From Halomonas sp. (GTDB taxonomy: Bacteria > Pseudomonadota > Gammaproteobacteria > Pseudomonadales > Halomonadaceae), in assembly GCA_018401555.1 (NCBI GenBank), contig JAGYKP010000081.1, positions 1 through 64,000 on the forward strand: a stretch of 64,000 nt of DNA, written 5' to 3'. Made by a program: the position numbers and the translations under genes. Shown piece after piece: positions 1-12,885 of this stretch. Position 1 is the first letter of the stretch. Each line of letters opens with the position of its first letter. The notes under the pieces are model-generated. The model was not told where the DNA came from. It saw nothing but the letters and a program-made list of their open reading frames with translations, and did no database searches.

Positions 1-439
1 GCCGAACACTGGGCGTCCCGGGCCATGGAGCGCTTCATGGCGCTGCGCCATGAGGTCGAACCCCACCCGGAAGTGGGAGGCGCTGCTCGAGGCGCTGGGC
101 CGGCGCTTTCGCCTCGCCAGCATCACCAACGGCAACGTCGAGGTCGCGCGCCTGACGCTGGGACGCCACTTTCCGGTGGCCGTCGCCGCCGGTGAGCTGC
201 TCGCCCCCAAGCCCGACCCGCGCCCCTTCCTGCTGGCGCTGTCACGCCTGGGCGTACACCCCGCGCGAGCACTCCACGTGGGCGACTCCTGGGAGGAGGA
301 TGCCCTGCCCGCACGCCGCCTGGGCATGCAGGCGGCGTGGATCGGCCCCGACGACCGCCCCATGCCCCAGGGCATCCATCGCCTGGCGCATGTGCGCGAG
401 CTGCCGGAGCTGATCCGCTGGCTGGAAGCACGGAGCTGA
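1..439 (+). CDS. HAD-family hydrolase (5' end truncated by window edge, upstream part out of frame)
   Basis: Translation contains SITNGN, KPDPRPF and HVGDSWEEDALPARRLGMQAAWI, typical of HAD-superfamily C-terminal motifs. Confidence 0.8.
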   Translation, partial: PNTGRPGPWSASWRCAMRSNPTRKWEALLEALGRRFRLASITNGNVEVARLTLGRHFPVAVAAGELLAPKPDPRPFLLALSRLGVHPARALHVGDSWEEDALPARRLGMQAAWIGPDDRPMPQGIHRLAHVRELPELIRWLEARS

Positions 440-478
440 ACCCCGGCAAGGAGCGCCGTGGAGCCCCCGAGCGTGTGC

Positions 479-1096
479 TCACTCTTCCGCGGCCCCCAGA
501 AGCCAGCCGTCGAGGCGCGCCTCGAGCTCCTCGATGCCCTGGCCCTTGAGCGACGAAAAGAGCTGGATGCTCACCAGATCCTCCCACTCGCGCAGCCGTG
601 AGCGGACCTGCTGCAGGGCGCTCGCCGCGGGGCCGCGCTTGAGCTTGTCGGCCTTGGTCAACAGGATATGCACCGGCATCTCCTGGGCATCGGCCCAGCC
701 GAGCATGGTCTGGTCGAACTCGGAGAGCGGATGGCGCACATCCATCACCAGCACCAGGCCCTTGAGCGAGGCGCGGCGCTGCAGGTAGTCGGAGAGGTGA
801 CGCTGCCACTCCAGCTTGACCGCCTCGGGCACCTTGGCGTATCCATAGCCGGGCAGGTCCACCAGGCGCCGGTCGAGGTTGTCGCCCAGCGAGAAGAAGT
901 TGATCAGCTGAGTTCGCCCGGGCGTCTTGGAGATCCGCGCCAGCGCATTCTGACGAGTCAAGGTGTTGATTGCGCTTGATTTCCCCGCATTCGAGCGGCC
1001 TGCAAAGGCCACCTCGGCACCGTCGTCCGCCGGGCACTTGGCCAGGGTGGGGGCACTGATGAGGAAGCGGGCGGTCTGGTAGTTGAGTCGCGCCAT
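479..1096 (-). CDS. engB: Ribosome biogenesis GTP-binding protein EngB/YihA/YsxC
   Basis: P-loop [45 protein letters not shown]; start chosen at [12 protein letters not shown]. Confidence 0.95.
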   Translation of the reverse strand: MARLNYQTARFLISAPTLAKCPADDGAEVAFAGRSNAGKSSAINTLTRQNALARISKTPGRTQLINFFSLGDNLDRRLVDLPGYGYAKVPEAVKLEWQRHLSDYLQRRASLKGLVLVMDVRHPLSEFDQTMLGWADAQEMPVHILLTKADKLKRGPAASALQQVRSRLREWEDLVSIQLFSSLKGQGIEELEARLDGWLLGAAEE

Positions 1097-1329
1097 GGGC
1101 AAGAATTCCTGACATTGATCAAGGGCCTGGCGGCTTGCATTCCCGCCGGCGGGGTGATTCGGTATAATACAGTGTCTTTTGTCTGCGACCCGGGGCACGC
1201 TAGTGTACCACCGCGCCCACGACGTCCGCGATTGGCCCGCTCGAGAACCCAGAGGCTGGCCGGCGTCGCGATCCGGGCGACACCCAGGGTGCGTACCAGT
1301 CAATAATCAAACGGCATAGTGGATTAGCA

Positions 1330-1951
1330 ATGAGAAAGTTACTGGCAAGCCTGGCAATTACCATGGGTGCCGTTGGCACCGCCCACGCAGACCTCGAGGC
1401 CGATGCCGATGCGGCGGCGGGTCGCGACAAGGCCGCCGCCTGCGCGGCATGTCACGGCCAGGAGGGCATCAGCCCCTCCGGCGCCTTCCCCAACCTGGCG
1501 GGTCAGCAGGCCTCCTACATGGCCAAGCAAATCATGGATATCCGTGATGGCAATCGCGTGGTGCCTGAGATGGCCGGCCAGGTCGACAACTTCTCCGACC
1601 AGGATGCCTGGGACGTGGCCAGGTTCTATGCCGACAAGGACGCGGCCCTGGGCCAGGCGGATCCCGACGAGCTGCTGGTCGAGCGCGGTCGCGAACTCTA
1701 CCGTGCCGGCGACATGGCCAAGGGCATCCCGGCCTGTGCCGCCTGCCACACGCCGACCGGCCGAGGGCATCGGCAGTGCCGTCTATCCGGCGCTCTCCGG
1801 CCAGCATCCCGAGTACACCGTGACCACCCTGCAGGATTTCGCCGCCGGCAACCGCGCCAATGATCCGGCCAACATCATGCGCGACATCGCCGCCAAGATG
1901 AGCGATAGGGACATGGAGGCCGTGGCCAACTACGTGCTGGGCCTGCACTGA
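1330..1951 (+). CDS. Di-heme cytochrome c (c4-like), frameshifted near 1757
   Basis: Signal peptide plus CAACHGQ and CAACHTPT heme motifs; C-terminal half (EGIGSAVYPALSGQHPEYTVTTLQDFAAGNRAND) continues in another frame. Confidence 0.9.
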
Positions 1952-2111
1952 GACTCGACTCCGGCCGCCACGCTGCGCTGACACACCGAGGGCTTCGGGC
2001 CGCTGGCCGCTTGCGTAGCGTTGCGCGGGGAACCCTGACCCGACGGCCCGCACTCAAGGCAGCACGGACGCCGCCGGGACAGCGATTCATCCAAGGCAGA
2101 TGGAGACGCCC

Positions 2112-2753
2112 ATGCTGAAACCGCTGATGCTCGTGCTCGCCGGCCTCGCCCTGCCGGGCCTGGCCACCGCCCAGTACCTGGTCGAGGGCGAGCACTACGA
2201 GGTGCTCGACCGAGCCCGGTGGAGACCCAGGTCGTGGACGAGGGCCAGATCGAGGTGACCGAGGCCTTCTGGTACGGCTGCCCCCACTGCTACAACCTCG
2301 GAGGAGCCGCTCAACGCCTGGGTCGCCGAGCAGCCCGAGGATGTCGCCTTCCAGCGCATGCCGGCCACCATGGGCGGCGACTGGAACCAGCACGCCCTGG
2401 CCTTCTACGCCGCCGAGGAGCTGGGCATCCTCGACGCCATCCATGACGACTTCTTCCACGCCATTCACGAGGAGGGTCGCGGCCTGACCGGGAATGCCGA
2501 GATCGCCGAGTTCTTCAGCGACTACGGCGTGAGCGAGGAGGAGGCACAGCAGGCGCTGGGCTCCTTCGCGGTGAAGAGCCAGGTCAACCAGGCCAATTCC
2601 CGCATGCGCAAGATGCGCCTGATGGGCGTCCCGGCGCTGATCGTCGACGGCCGCTACCTGTGTACGCCGAGCTCGGCCGGTAGCCTCGCCAACATGCCGC
2701 AGATCGCCGAGCGCCCTGGTCGGAGCAGGGTCCGCGAGGAGCGTGAAGACTGA
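2112..2753 (+). CDS. dsbA: Thiol:disulfide interchange protein DsbA, with several frameshifts
   Basis: EAFWYGCPHCYNL active site (CPHC) and downstream DsbA-like helical domain split over frames. Confidence 0.85.
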
Positions 2754-2754
2754 G

Positions 2755-3584
2755 ATGTCTCACCTGGCCGAGGCAAGGATGCCGCCCCTGGAGGGCGGCC
2801 ATCTCAAGCTGCTCACCTTCAACCTGCAGGTGGGCATCCAGACCTCGGCCTACCATCACTACCTGACGCCGCAGCTGGCGAGCATCCTGCTGCCGCACCC
2901 GAACCGGCGTGCGGCGCCTGGACATGGTCAGCGAGGTGCTGGGCCGCTTCGATATCGTCGGCCTCCAGGAGGCCGACGGTGGCAGCTTCCGCTCCGGCCA
3001 GGTCAATCAGGTGGAGTACCTGGCCACCCACGGCGGCTTTCCCCACCACTTTCAACAGCTCAATCGTAACCTGGGCCGCTTCGCCCAGCACAGCAACGGG
3101 CTGCTGTCGCGACTGCCCCCCGCCTGCATCGAGGAGCACCAGCTCCCCGGCACGCTGCCCGGGCGCGGCGCCATCCACGCCCGCTTCGGGGAGGGACCCG
3201 ACGCGCTTCACTTGTTCGTCGCCCACCTGGCCCTCAGTCATCGCGGCCGGGTGCGCCAGCTCGACTACCTCAGCGAGATCATCCAGCCATTACGCCATGT
3301 GGTGGTGATGGGCGACCTCAACTGCACCCCCGAGCAGCTCCACGGCCACGCGCGCTTCTGTGCCTCGCTGCCGCTGCACCCGGTACGCCCCCCCTTGAGC
3401 TACCCCTCCTGGCAGCCCGCGCCGCGCCCTGGACCATATCCTGCTCTCGGATTCGCTCGAGGCCGACGAGGTCCGCGTACTCGACCACCTGTTCTCCGAC
3501 CACCTGCCCATCGCCGTGGATATTCGCCTGCCGGCGGCCTGCCTGCAGGCCCTCACCCCACGCCTCAAGGACCACCACGACTGA
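2755..3584 (+). CDS. Endonuclease/exonuclease/phosphatase family protein, frameshifted
   Basis: LLTFNLQVGIQ, IVGLQEADGG, VVVMGDLNCTPEQ, FSDHLPIAVDI motifs across frames. Confidence 0.85.
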
Positions 3585-3664
3585 CCGCGTTGGCCGCGGA
3601 TAGGTGACGCTGGCCGGGGAATCGGCGAAGATGCGCCTCCGGATCAACTGGCAGCGGAGGAGAC

Positions 3665-4210
3665 ATGCCCCACCCTCGCCACCTGGGCCTGCTGAGGGGC
3701 CTCGACGCCGTGACCGACCTTGTCGGCCGCGCCACCGCCTGGCTGGTACTCGCCATGATGGCGGTGCAGTTCGCCATCGTGGTGATGCGCTACATCTTCG
3801 GCGTCCACAGCATCGCCCTGCAGGAGTCGGTGATGTACATGCACGCCATGGTGTTCATGCTCGGGGCCGCCTGGACCCTGCATCATGACGGCCACGTGCG
3901 CGTCGACATCTTCTATCGCAAGCGCTCGCCCCGGGGCCGCGCCGCCACCGACCTGTTCGGCACCCTCTTCCTGCTGATTCCGGTGACCCTGTATATCCTG
4001 CTCGGCAGCCTCGGCTACGTCGGCAGCAGCTGGGCGATCCTCGAGCGCTCCCCGGACGGGGGCATCCCCGCGGTTTTCCTGCTCAAGAGTCTGATCCTGC
4101 TGATGGCGGGGCTGCTGCTGCTGCAGGGCATCGCCCAGCTGATCCGTCAGACGCTGATCCTCAAGGGCCGCCTCTCCTCCGAATCGCCGACCCACGAGGA
4201 GAAGCTGTAA
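3665..4210 (+). CDS. TRAP transporter small permease (DctQ family)
   Basis: Four hydrophobic segments, MRYIFGVHSIALQESVMYMHAMVFMLGAAWTLHHDGHVRVD typical of DctQ. Confidence 0.9.
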   Translation: MPHPRHLGLLRGLDAVTDLVGRATAWLVLAMMAVQFAIVVMRYIFGVHSIALQESVMYMHAMVFMLGAAWTLHHDGHVRVDIFYRKRSPRGRAATDLFGTLFLLIPVTLYILLGSLGYVGSSWAILERSPDGGIPAVFLLKSLILLMAGLLLLQGIAQLIRQTLILKGRLSSESPTHEEKL

Positions 4211-5640
4211 TGCTGGCAACGCTGCTCGAACTGATGCCCCTGGTCCTCTTCGCCACCATCTGCGGCGTGCTGATGGTGGGCTATCCGGTGGCCCTGTCGC
4301 TGGCGGGCACCGCACTGATCTTCGCCGGCCTCGGCTTCGCGCTTACCCACCTGGGGGTTCCCGTTCCCTTCGAGGCTGGCTACCTCAGCGCCATGCCCAA
4401 CCGGCTCTACGGCATTATGACCAACCAGACACTCCTGGCGGTGCCGCTGTTTGTGTTAATGGGCGTGCTGCTAGAGAAGTCGCGGGTCGCCGAGACCCTG
4501 CTCGACGCCATGGCCCTGGCCTTCGGCTCGCTGCGCGGCGGGCTGGGCATCGCCGTGGTGCTGGTGGGCATGTTGATGGCTGCCTCCACGGGCATCGTGG
4601 GTGCCACCGTGGTGACCATGGGCCTGATGTCACTGCCCACTATGCTTAAGCGTGGCTACAGCACCTCTCTTGCCACCGGTACCATCTGTGCCACCGGCAC
4701 CCTGGGCCAGATCATTCCGCCCTCCATCGCCCTGGTGCTGCTCGGCGACGTGCTCTCCACCGCCTACCAGCAGGCCCAGCTGGCGATGGGCATCTTCAGC
4801 CCCAAGACCCTCTCGGTGGGCGACCTCTTCATCGGCGCGCTCGTCCCGGGCGTACTGCTGGTGCTTACACGCCTACGTCCTCTACGTGATCCCTGGCTGC
4901 CTGGCTGCAGCTCCGCCGCCGCCCGCCGGTGGACCGCCAGGCGCTGATGGAGGAGCTCGGCCACGGCGGCGGCCTCTGGCCACTGCTGCTCGAGGGGCTG
5001 CTGCCGCCACGGTGCTGCTGATCGTGGCCGTGCTGGGCTCGATCCTCGGCGGCTTCGCCACGCCCACCGAGGCCTCGGCGGTGGGCGCCGCCGGCGCTTT
5101 CCTGCTGGCCCTGACCAACCGCCGTCTGAACCTTCGCATGCTGCGCGAGGTGGTCCACTCCACCGCCCAGGTCACCAGCATGGTGTTCCTGATCCTGATC
5201 GGCGCCGCGCTCTTCTCGCTGGTATTCCGCGCCTTCGGCGGAGAGGAGCTGGTCATCGAGCTGTTCGAGGCGCTGCCCGGCGGCGTGGTGGGCGCCACTC
5301 TGGTGGTGATGCTGGTGATCTTCCTGCTCGGCTTCATCCTCGACTTCATCGAGATCACCTTCGTGGTGGTGCCCATCGTCGGCCCGGTGCTGCTGGCCAT
5401 GGGGCTCGACCCCATCTGGCTGGGCATCATGATCGCGGTGAACCTGCAGACCTCCTTCCTGACGCCGCCCTTCGGCTTCGCGCTCTTCTACCTGCGCGGC
5501 GTGACGCCCGAGTCGGTACCCACCTCGGCGATCTACCGCGGGGTGCTGCCCTTCATCCTGATCCAGCTCGGCATGCTGGGGGCGCTGGCGCTGTTCCCGG
5601 GGCTGGCCACCTGGCTGCCTGCGGCGCTCTGGTCACGTAG
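4210..5640 (+). CDS. TRAP transporter large permease (DctM family), frameshifted near 4865-5000
   Basis: Overlaps the DctQ gene by 1 nt; GATVVTMGLMSLPTML, GTLGQIIPPSIALVLLGD, FATPTEASAVGA, LQTSFLTPPFGFALFYLRGV. Confidence 0.9.
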
Positions 5641-5645
5641 GCGAG

Positions 5646-6077
5646 CTACTGGCAGGCGGTGCCAGCCACGCCTCCGGCGAGCCACAGCACCAGCGCGTAG
5701 CGCGCCGCCTTGGCCACGCCGATCAGCAGGATGGCCCGCCACCACGGCAGCCGGAAGAGGCCGGCCAGCACGGTGAGCGGGTCGCCACCACCGGCACCCA
5801 GGAGGCCAGCAGGCTCCACTCGCCCGAAAGCAGAGTGCCAGCGTTCGGCCCGCGCCAGGCTCGCCGGCGAGGCGGGGAACCAGCGGCGCCCCTGGAAGTG
5901 GCGCGCATAGCGGCCCAGGGCCACGTTGACCAGGCTGCCCAGGGTGTTGCCGGCGGTGGCCACCGCCCACAGGGCCAGGGCGGGCTGTTCCAGACACCAT
6001 AGCCGGGCCAGCCATACCTCGGAGCCTCCGGGCAGCAGGGTGGCGCTGGCCAGGGCCACCAGGAAGAGGCTCAGCAT
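5646..6077 (-). CDS. YqaA/DedA-like membrane protein (VTT domain), frameshifted
   Basis: [39 protein letters not shown]; hydrophobic C-terminus. Confidence 0.8.
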   Translation of the reverse strand: MLSLFLVALASATLLPGGSEVWLARLWCLEQPALALWAVATAGNTLGSLVNVALGRYARHFQGRRWFPASPASLARAERWHSAFGRVEPAGLLGAGGGDPLTVLAGLFRLPWWRAILLIGVAKAARYALVLWLAGGVAGTACQ

Positions 6078-6134
6078 GGCAGCACCCTCCGCCCCTGCAG
6101 TAGGCTGATGCAGTTCCGTTGATCCCATGAAGAC

Positions 6135-6957
6135 ATGACCGCGATGCCCCTCCCAGACTCGATTCCCAACGCCCTGACCATCGCCGGCTCCGACCCCAGT
6201 GGCGGCGCCGGCATCCAGGCCGACCTCAAGACCTTCTCGGCACTGGGCGCCTATGCTACCAGCGTGATCACCGCGCTGACCGCCCAGAACACCGTGGCGT
6301 GAGCGGGGTTCACCCGGTGCCTGCCGACTTCATCGCCGCCCAGCTCGACGCCCTGCTCGACGATGTGCGCATCGACGCGGCGAAGATCGGCATGGTGGCC
6401 AGCCGCGAGGTCGCCGAGGTGATCCGCGACGCCCTGGCACGCCGCCGGCCGCGCTGGGTGGTGCTCGACCCGGTGATGGTCGCCAAGAGCGGCGATATCC
6501 TGGTCGACGACGCCGGCATCCGCGCGGTGCGCGAGGTGCTGGTACCACTGGCCGACCTGGTGACCCCCAACCTGCCCGAGGCGGCGGTGCTGCTGGACAC
6601 CCCGGCGCCGCACCGACCAGCGCCGGCATGCTGGCGATGGCCCCGGCGCTGCGTCAGCTGGGCGCCGGGGCCACCCTGCTCAAGGGCGGCCACCTGCGCG
6701 GCGAGGCGTGCCCCGACCTGCTGATCTACCGCCGAGACGACCACCTGGGTCGAGGGGGCGCGGGTCGCCACCGCCAACCTCCACGGCACCGGCTGCACCC
6801 TCTCCTCGGCGATCGCCGCACGCCTCGCCCGGGGCGACGCCCTCGCGGAGGCGGTGGCAGCCGCCAAGCACTGGCTGGGGCGGCGCTCGCCGAGAGCCGG
6901 CGGCTGGATGTGGGGCACGGCCACGGGCCGGTGCACCACTTCCACGCCTGGTGGTAG
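6135..6957 (+). CDS. thiD: Bifunctional hydroxymethylpyrimidine/phosphomethylpyrimidine kinase, several frameshifts
   Basis: [69 protein letters not shown]. Confidence 0.9.
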
Positions 6958-7047
6958 CGGCCTTTCGCGCATCCCGCCTTGCAGCCCTGGCCGGCGCCTC
7001 CCATGCTGAAGGTCTACACCGCCGTGGCACCACGCCGAGGAGCCGTC

Positions 7048-7893
7048 ATGACCCCGACCCTGCTGTTCGCCTGCGACCTTTCGGCCGAGAACCGCGCCGC
7101 CTTCGCCAGGGCGGTACGCCTGGCTGCCGAGCAGGGCGCGCGTCTCGATGTCATCCACGTGCTCGACCCCTACCTGCCACGCCGCGTGCTCCACGACCTG
7201 GAGGAGGCCGTGGTGGCCGACATGCAGGCCACCCTCACCGATATCCGCGAGGACTACGCCCTGCCCGAGCCACGGGTGCTGATGCAGACGGTCACCGGTT
7301 CGCCCTATGCCGAGATCATCCGCGAGGCCCACGAACGCGAGGTGGACATGATCGTGCTGGGGGCGCACCGCAAGCGCGGCCGGCCCGATCTGGTGGCCGG
7401 CACCACCCTGGCCCGGGTGCTGCGCAGCGCTCCCTGTCCGGTGCTCTCGGTGAGCCACACCGCCAGCCAGGACTGGGAAGAGATCCTGCTGCCCATGGAC
7501 TTCTCGCTCACCTCACGCCACACCCTGCGCGAGACCCTGCGCCGCTTCCCCGACACCCGCCTGACCCTGCTCCACGCCTGGGACATCCCCGGCGAGCGCG
7601 AGCTCGGCTCCCGTGGCGACTTCGCCCGCTGGCGCGATCGCGAGGTGGCACGCCTGCAGAGCCAGCTGGAGGCCGAGGTGGAACGCCTGATGGCCGAACT
7701 CGACGACGTGCCCGAGGTGGAACTTGTGCTGGAGCAGGGCGCGCCCCTGGAGGTGCTGATGAACCGCCTGCGCCGCCAGCCGCCCGACCTGCTGGCGCTG
7801 GGCAGCCGCGGCCAGCTGGGTCGCCACAGCCAGATCACCGAGTCGCTGCTGGCCGAGCCCCACTGCGACATCATGCTGTGTCGCGCCTGGTAG
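7048..7893 (+). CDS. Universal stress protein with two Usp domains
   Basis: MTPTLLFACDLSAENRAAFARAV; VLGAHRKRGRPDLVAGTTLARVLRSAPCPVLSV; second domain ends LLALGSRGQLGRHSQITESLLAEPHCDIMLC. Confidence 0.9.
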   Translation: MTPTLLFACDLSAENRAAFARAVRLAAEQGARLDVIHVLDPYLPRRVLHDLEEAVVADMQATLTDIREDYALPEPRVLMQTVTGSPYAEIIREAHEREVDMIVLGAHRKRGRPDLVAGTTLARVLRSAPCPVLSVSHTASQDWEEILLPMDFSLTSRHTLRETLRRFPDTRLTLLHAWDIPGERELGSRGDFARWRDREVARLQSQLEAEVERLMAELDDVPEVELVLEQGAPLEVLMNRLRRQPPDLLALGSRGQLGRHSQITESLLAEPHCDIMLCRAW

Positions 7894-7971
7894 CGGGAAG
7901 ATAAATAGACAGAACTTGTACATGATGGCATTGTCTGCATAGGAAGATCCCCTTCCCCTGGAGGCACGGCC

Positions 7972-8541
7972 ATGCATCTGTTTCCCCTTATCCCCCTGCT
8001 GGCTCTCCTGCTGCTTGCTCCCTCGGCCAGTGCCCAGGCCAGCGAGCGCGTGGAGGTCAACGGCGCACGCTTCGCCAGCGCGCTGGAGGCGGAGGGCCAG
8101 CCCTTCCGACTGGTCGGCCACGGCCTGTTCCGCTACATGATCTGGGACGCCTATGCCGGCGCCTACTACCAGGCGCCGGAGAAGCGGGCACCCGCCCCCC
8201 TGGACGAGATCCCGCGGCGCCTGGAGCTGGAGTACTTCCATGCCATCGAGGCCGACGACTTCGCCGGCGTCACCCGCGACCGGGTCCGCGAGAACCTCGG
8301 CGAGGCCGGCTACCGCGAGCTGCTGCCGGGGCTCAACGCCTTTACCCGCGCCTACCGCAGCGTCGAGCCCGGTGACCGCTACGCCCTGACCTGGAGCGAC
8401 GAGGGGCTCAGCCTGGCACTCAACGGCGAGGTACTCTATCGAGGCGGGGACCCGGCCCTGGCCGAGGCCCTGTTCGCCATCTGGCTGGGAGCGTCGCCGC
8501 TCAAGGAGGGCTTCCGTGACGCCCTGCTGGGGCGCGGCTGA
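7972..8541 (+). CDS. Chalcone isomerase-like family protein, secreted
   Basis: Signal peptide; VNGARFASALEAEGQPFRLVGHGLFRYMIWDAYAGAYYQ characteristic of the bacterial chalcone-isomerase-like family. Confidence 0.8.
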   Translation: MHLFPLIPLLALLLLAPSASAQASERVEVNGARFASALEAEGQPFRLVGHGLFRYMIWDAYAGAYYQAPEKRAPAPLDEIPRRLELEYFHAIEADDFAGVTRDRVRENLGEAGYRELLPGLNAFTRAYRSVEPGDRYALTWSDEGLSLALNGEVLYRGGDPALAEALFAIWLGASPLKEGFRDALLGRG

Positions 8542-8592
8542 GCCTCGCCGCGTGCTACCCTGCGCGCGTTCGAGATCGTCGGGAGACTCAGG

Positions 8593-9030
8593 ATGAAGGC
8601 GTTGATCCAGCGCGTGACCCGCGCCAGCGTGGAGGTGGAAGGACGCACCGTGGGCGCCATCGACCACGGCCTGCTGGCCCTGGTCGGGGTAGAGAAGGGC
8701 GACGACGAGGCCGCCATGGAGCGCCTGCTGCACAAGCTGCTGCACTACCGCGTGTTCAGCGATGCCGATGGCAAGATGAACCTCAACCTGCAGCAGGTGG
8801 ATGGCGGCCTGCTGCTGGTCTCCCAGTTCACCCTGGCCGCGGATACCCGCAAGGGGCTGCGTCCCAGCTTCTCCAGCGCGGCCCCGCCCGCCGATGGCGA
8901 CCGCCTCTTCCACCTGCTGCTGGCGCGCGCCGAGGCGGCCTGGCCCAAGGTGGCCAGCGGCGAGTTTGCCGCCAACATGCAGGTCGCGCTGGTCAACGAC
9001 GGGCCGGTGACCTTCCTGCTGGAGAGCTAA
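8593..9030 (+). CDS. dtd: D-aminoacyl-tRNA deacylase
   Basis: [54 protein letters not shown]. Confidence 0.97.
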   Translation: MKALIQRVTRASVEVEGRTVGAIDHGLLALVGVEKGDDEAAMERLLHKLLHYRVFSDADGKMNLNLQQVDGGLLLVSQFTLAADTRKGLRPSFSSAAPPADGDRLFHLLLARAEAAWPKVASGEFAANMQVALVNDGPVTFLLES

Positions 9031-9071
9031 AAGCTTCCAGGAGCGAAGCGACGCTCTTCAAGCTTATGGCT

Positions 9072-11018
<1,947 letters not shown>

Positions 11019-11068
11019 GCGGGCTCCACGAGGATGCGGCCACCGCTCGACGCGGCGGCGAAAAAACC

Positions 11069-11605
11069 ATGACCGACGATTCTACCGAAATGCTGGCCGC
11101 CTTGCGGTGCCGACTCGCCGAGTCGCCGCTCTGGCCCTTCGCCCTGGCGCTTTACGCACGCCCGGGCGTCGAGGCCGCCTGCCTGCAACTGCAGGACGAG
11201 GCCGGCGTCGACGTCTGCGAGCTGCTGTGGCGCTGCTGGCTGCTGCACCACGGCGCCATCCCGGAGCCGGGCAGCGAGGCGGCCCTCGCCGAGGTGCGCC
11301 GCTGGCAGCGCGAGGTCACCGCCCCGCTGCGCCGGTTGCGCCGCGAGCTCAAGGCCGACGCCGCCGAGCAGCATGGCGTGGCCAGGCTGCGCGAGACCCT
11401 CAAGCGGGCCGAGCTGCAGGCCGAGCGCGAGACACTCGCACGCCTGGAGAGCGTGGCGATGACCCGGCCGCTGCGCCGGCTCGACGCACGCGACCCGACA
11501 GCCCAGAGACTTCTTTCGAATGCCCTGCAACTGCAGAAAAAAGCCCATCTTTCAACGCTCAATAGCCTGGTGATGCGCCTTGACCCTCCCCGGGGCCCAC
11601 GCTAG
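11069..11605 (+). CDS. TIGR02444/DUF2390 family protein
   Basis: LAESPLWPFALALYARPGVEAACLQLQDEAGVDVCELLWRCWL signature. Confidence 0.8.
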   Translation: MTDDSTEMLAALRCRLAESPLWPFALALYARPGVEAACLQLQDEAGVDVCELLWRCWLLHHGAIPEPGSEAALAEVRRWQREVTAPLRRLRRELKADAAEQHGVARLRETLKRAELQAERETLARLESVAMTRPLRRLDARDPTAQRLLSNALQLQKKAHLSTLNSLVMRLDPPRGPR

Positions 11606-11608
11606 CCT
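11580..11608 (+). promoter_or_regulatory. Candidate sigma70 promoter for teaA
   Basis: TTGACC - 17 nt - TAGCCT; the -10 overlaps the upstream stop codon, about 90 nt before the teaA ATG. Confidence 0.4.
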
Positions 11609-11699
11609 GAAAATCAGCCGTGTGAATGTGAATTCACCAGATGCCGCGTGGCGAGCGCTTGCGCCGCCCCGGGGCAAAACCTGCAGAGGGACCACAAGA

Positions 11700-12722
11700 A
11701 TGAAGTCACACAAGCTGTTGACCACCGCCGGTATCGGCGCACTGATGTTCGGCATGACCACTTCCGCCATGGCGGACAACTGGCGCTACGCCCACGAGGA
11801 GTACGAGGGCGACGTGCAGGACGTCTTCGCCGTGGCCTTCAAGGAGTATGTCGAGGAAAACTCCGATCACAGCGTGCAGATCTACCGCTTCGGTGAGCTG
11901 GGCGAGTCCGACGACATCATGGAGCAGACCCAGAACGGCATCCTGCAGTTCGTCAACCAGTCGCCGGGCTTCACCGGCTCGCTGATCCCGTCGGCACAGA
12001 TCTTCTTCATCCCCTATCTGCTGCCCACCGACATGGACCATGTGCTCGATTTCTTCGACGAGAGCAAGGCCATCAACGAGATGTTCCCGGAGCTCTACGC
12101 AGAGCAGGGCCTGGAGCTGCTCAAGATGTATCCCGAGGGCGAGATGGTGATCACCACCGACGAGCCCATCGAATCCGTGGATGACTTCCAGAACAAGAAG
12201 ATCCGCGTGATGACCAACCCGCTGCTCTCCGAGACCTACAACGCCTTCGGCGCGACGCCCACGCCACTGCCCTGGGGCGAAGTTTACGGTGGCCTGCAGA
12301 CCGGTATTATCGATGGCCAGGAAAACCCGATCTTCTGGATCGAGTCCGGCGGCCTGTACGAAGTATCTCCGCACCTGACCTTTACCGGCCACGGCTGGTT
12401 CACCACCGCCATGATGGCCAACCAGGACTTCTACGAAGGCCTGTCCGACGAAGACCAGGAGCTGGTACGCGAGGCCTCCGGGGCGGCCTACGACCACACC
12501 ATCGAGCATATCCAGGGCCTGGCCGAGGAGTCGCTCAACAAGATCACGGAAGCCTGCGACAACTGCACCGTCACTCGCCTGGATGACGAGCAGATCGCCA
12601 AGCTCAAGGAGCAGGCACCGCAGGTCGAGGAGAAGTTCGTCGAGATGGCCGGCGACCAGGGCGCCGAACTGCTCGAGCAGTTCAAGGCCGACCTCGAGGC
12701 CGTCACCTCCGACGAGGAGTAA
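11700..12722 (+). CDS. teaA: Ectoine/5-hydroxyectoine TRAP transporter substrate-binding protein
   Basis: ADNWRYAHEEYEGDVQDVFA, GELGESDDIMEQTQNGILQFVNQSPGFTGSLIPSAQIFFIPYLLPTDMD, LPWGEVYGGLQTGIIDGQENPIFWIESGGLYEVSPHLTFTGHGWFTTAMMANQDFYEGLS; very close to H. elongata TeaA from memory. Confidence 0.95.
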   Translation: MKSHKLLTTAGIGALMFGMTTSAMADNWRYAHEEYEGDVQDVFAVAFKEYVEENSDHSVQIYRFGELGESDDIMEQTQNGILQFVNQSPGFTGSLIPSAQIFFIPYLLPTDMDHVLDFFDESKAINEMFPELYAEQGLELLKMYPEGEMVITTDEPIESVDDFQNKKIRVMTNPLLSETYNAFGATPTPLPWGEVYGGLQTGIIDGQENPIFWIESGGLYEVSPHLTFTGHGWFTTAMMANQDFYEGLSDEDQELVREASGAAYDHTIEHIQGLAEESLNKITEACDNCTVTRLDDEQIAKLKEQAPQVEEKFVEMAGDQGAELLEQFKADLEAVTSDEE

Positions 12723-12743
12723 TCCGCTTCCCGTCACCATGAC

Positions 12744-12771
12744 AGGGGGTGGCCCATGCGGGTCACCCCCT
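12744..12771 (+). terminator. Strong hairpin between teaA and teaB (attenuator/processing hairpin)
   Basis: AGGGGGTGGCCC-ATGC-GGGTCACCCCCT stem (one G-T wobble) followed by TTGTTTGTTG. Confidence 0.7.
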
Positions 12772-12885
12772 TGTTTGTTGCGTGCACCCAGCGTTGACCC
12801 TCAGACCACATCACGGGGCTCATGGGCCGTATCCTGACAGTCGACTACCGTCTCATACCCACTGCATGCTGAAGGGAGTGCAGCC

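Noticed and set aside
1140-1330. Possible sRNA between engB and the cytochrome c gene (position of spot 42 near engB in E. coli)
   Set aside because: A TATAAT -10 at 1163-1168 is present, but there is no well-spaced -35, no internal terminator and no resemblance to spf; more likely a long 5' UTR
6078-6143. Possible TPP riboswitch upstream of thiD
   Set aside because: Gap is only about 60 nt and no recognisable THI-box motif is visible
7893-7972. aacttgtacatgatggcattgtct upstream of the chalcone-isomerase-like gene, possible LitR/CarH-type light-responsive operator (a similar ttcttgtaca occurs near 48605)
   Set aside because: Only a short TTGTACA core is shared; no LitR gene or associated light-response genes in the window, so not supportable
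9031-9071. Short inverted repeats (gagcg aagcga cgctc, repeated ttcaagct) between dtd and the ABC-F gene
   Set aside because: Consistent with an ordinary terminator between convergent genes; weak stem
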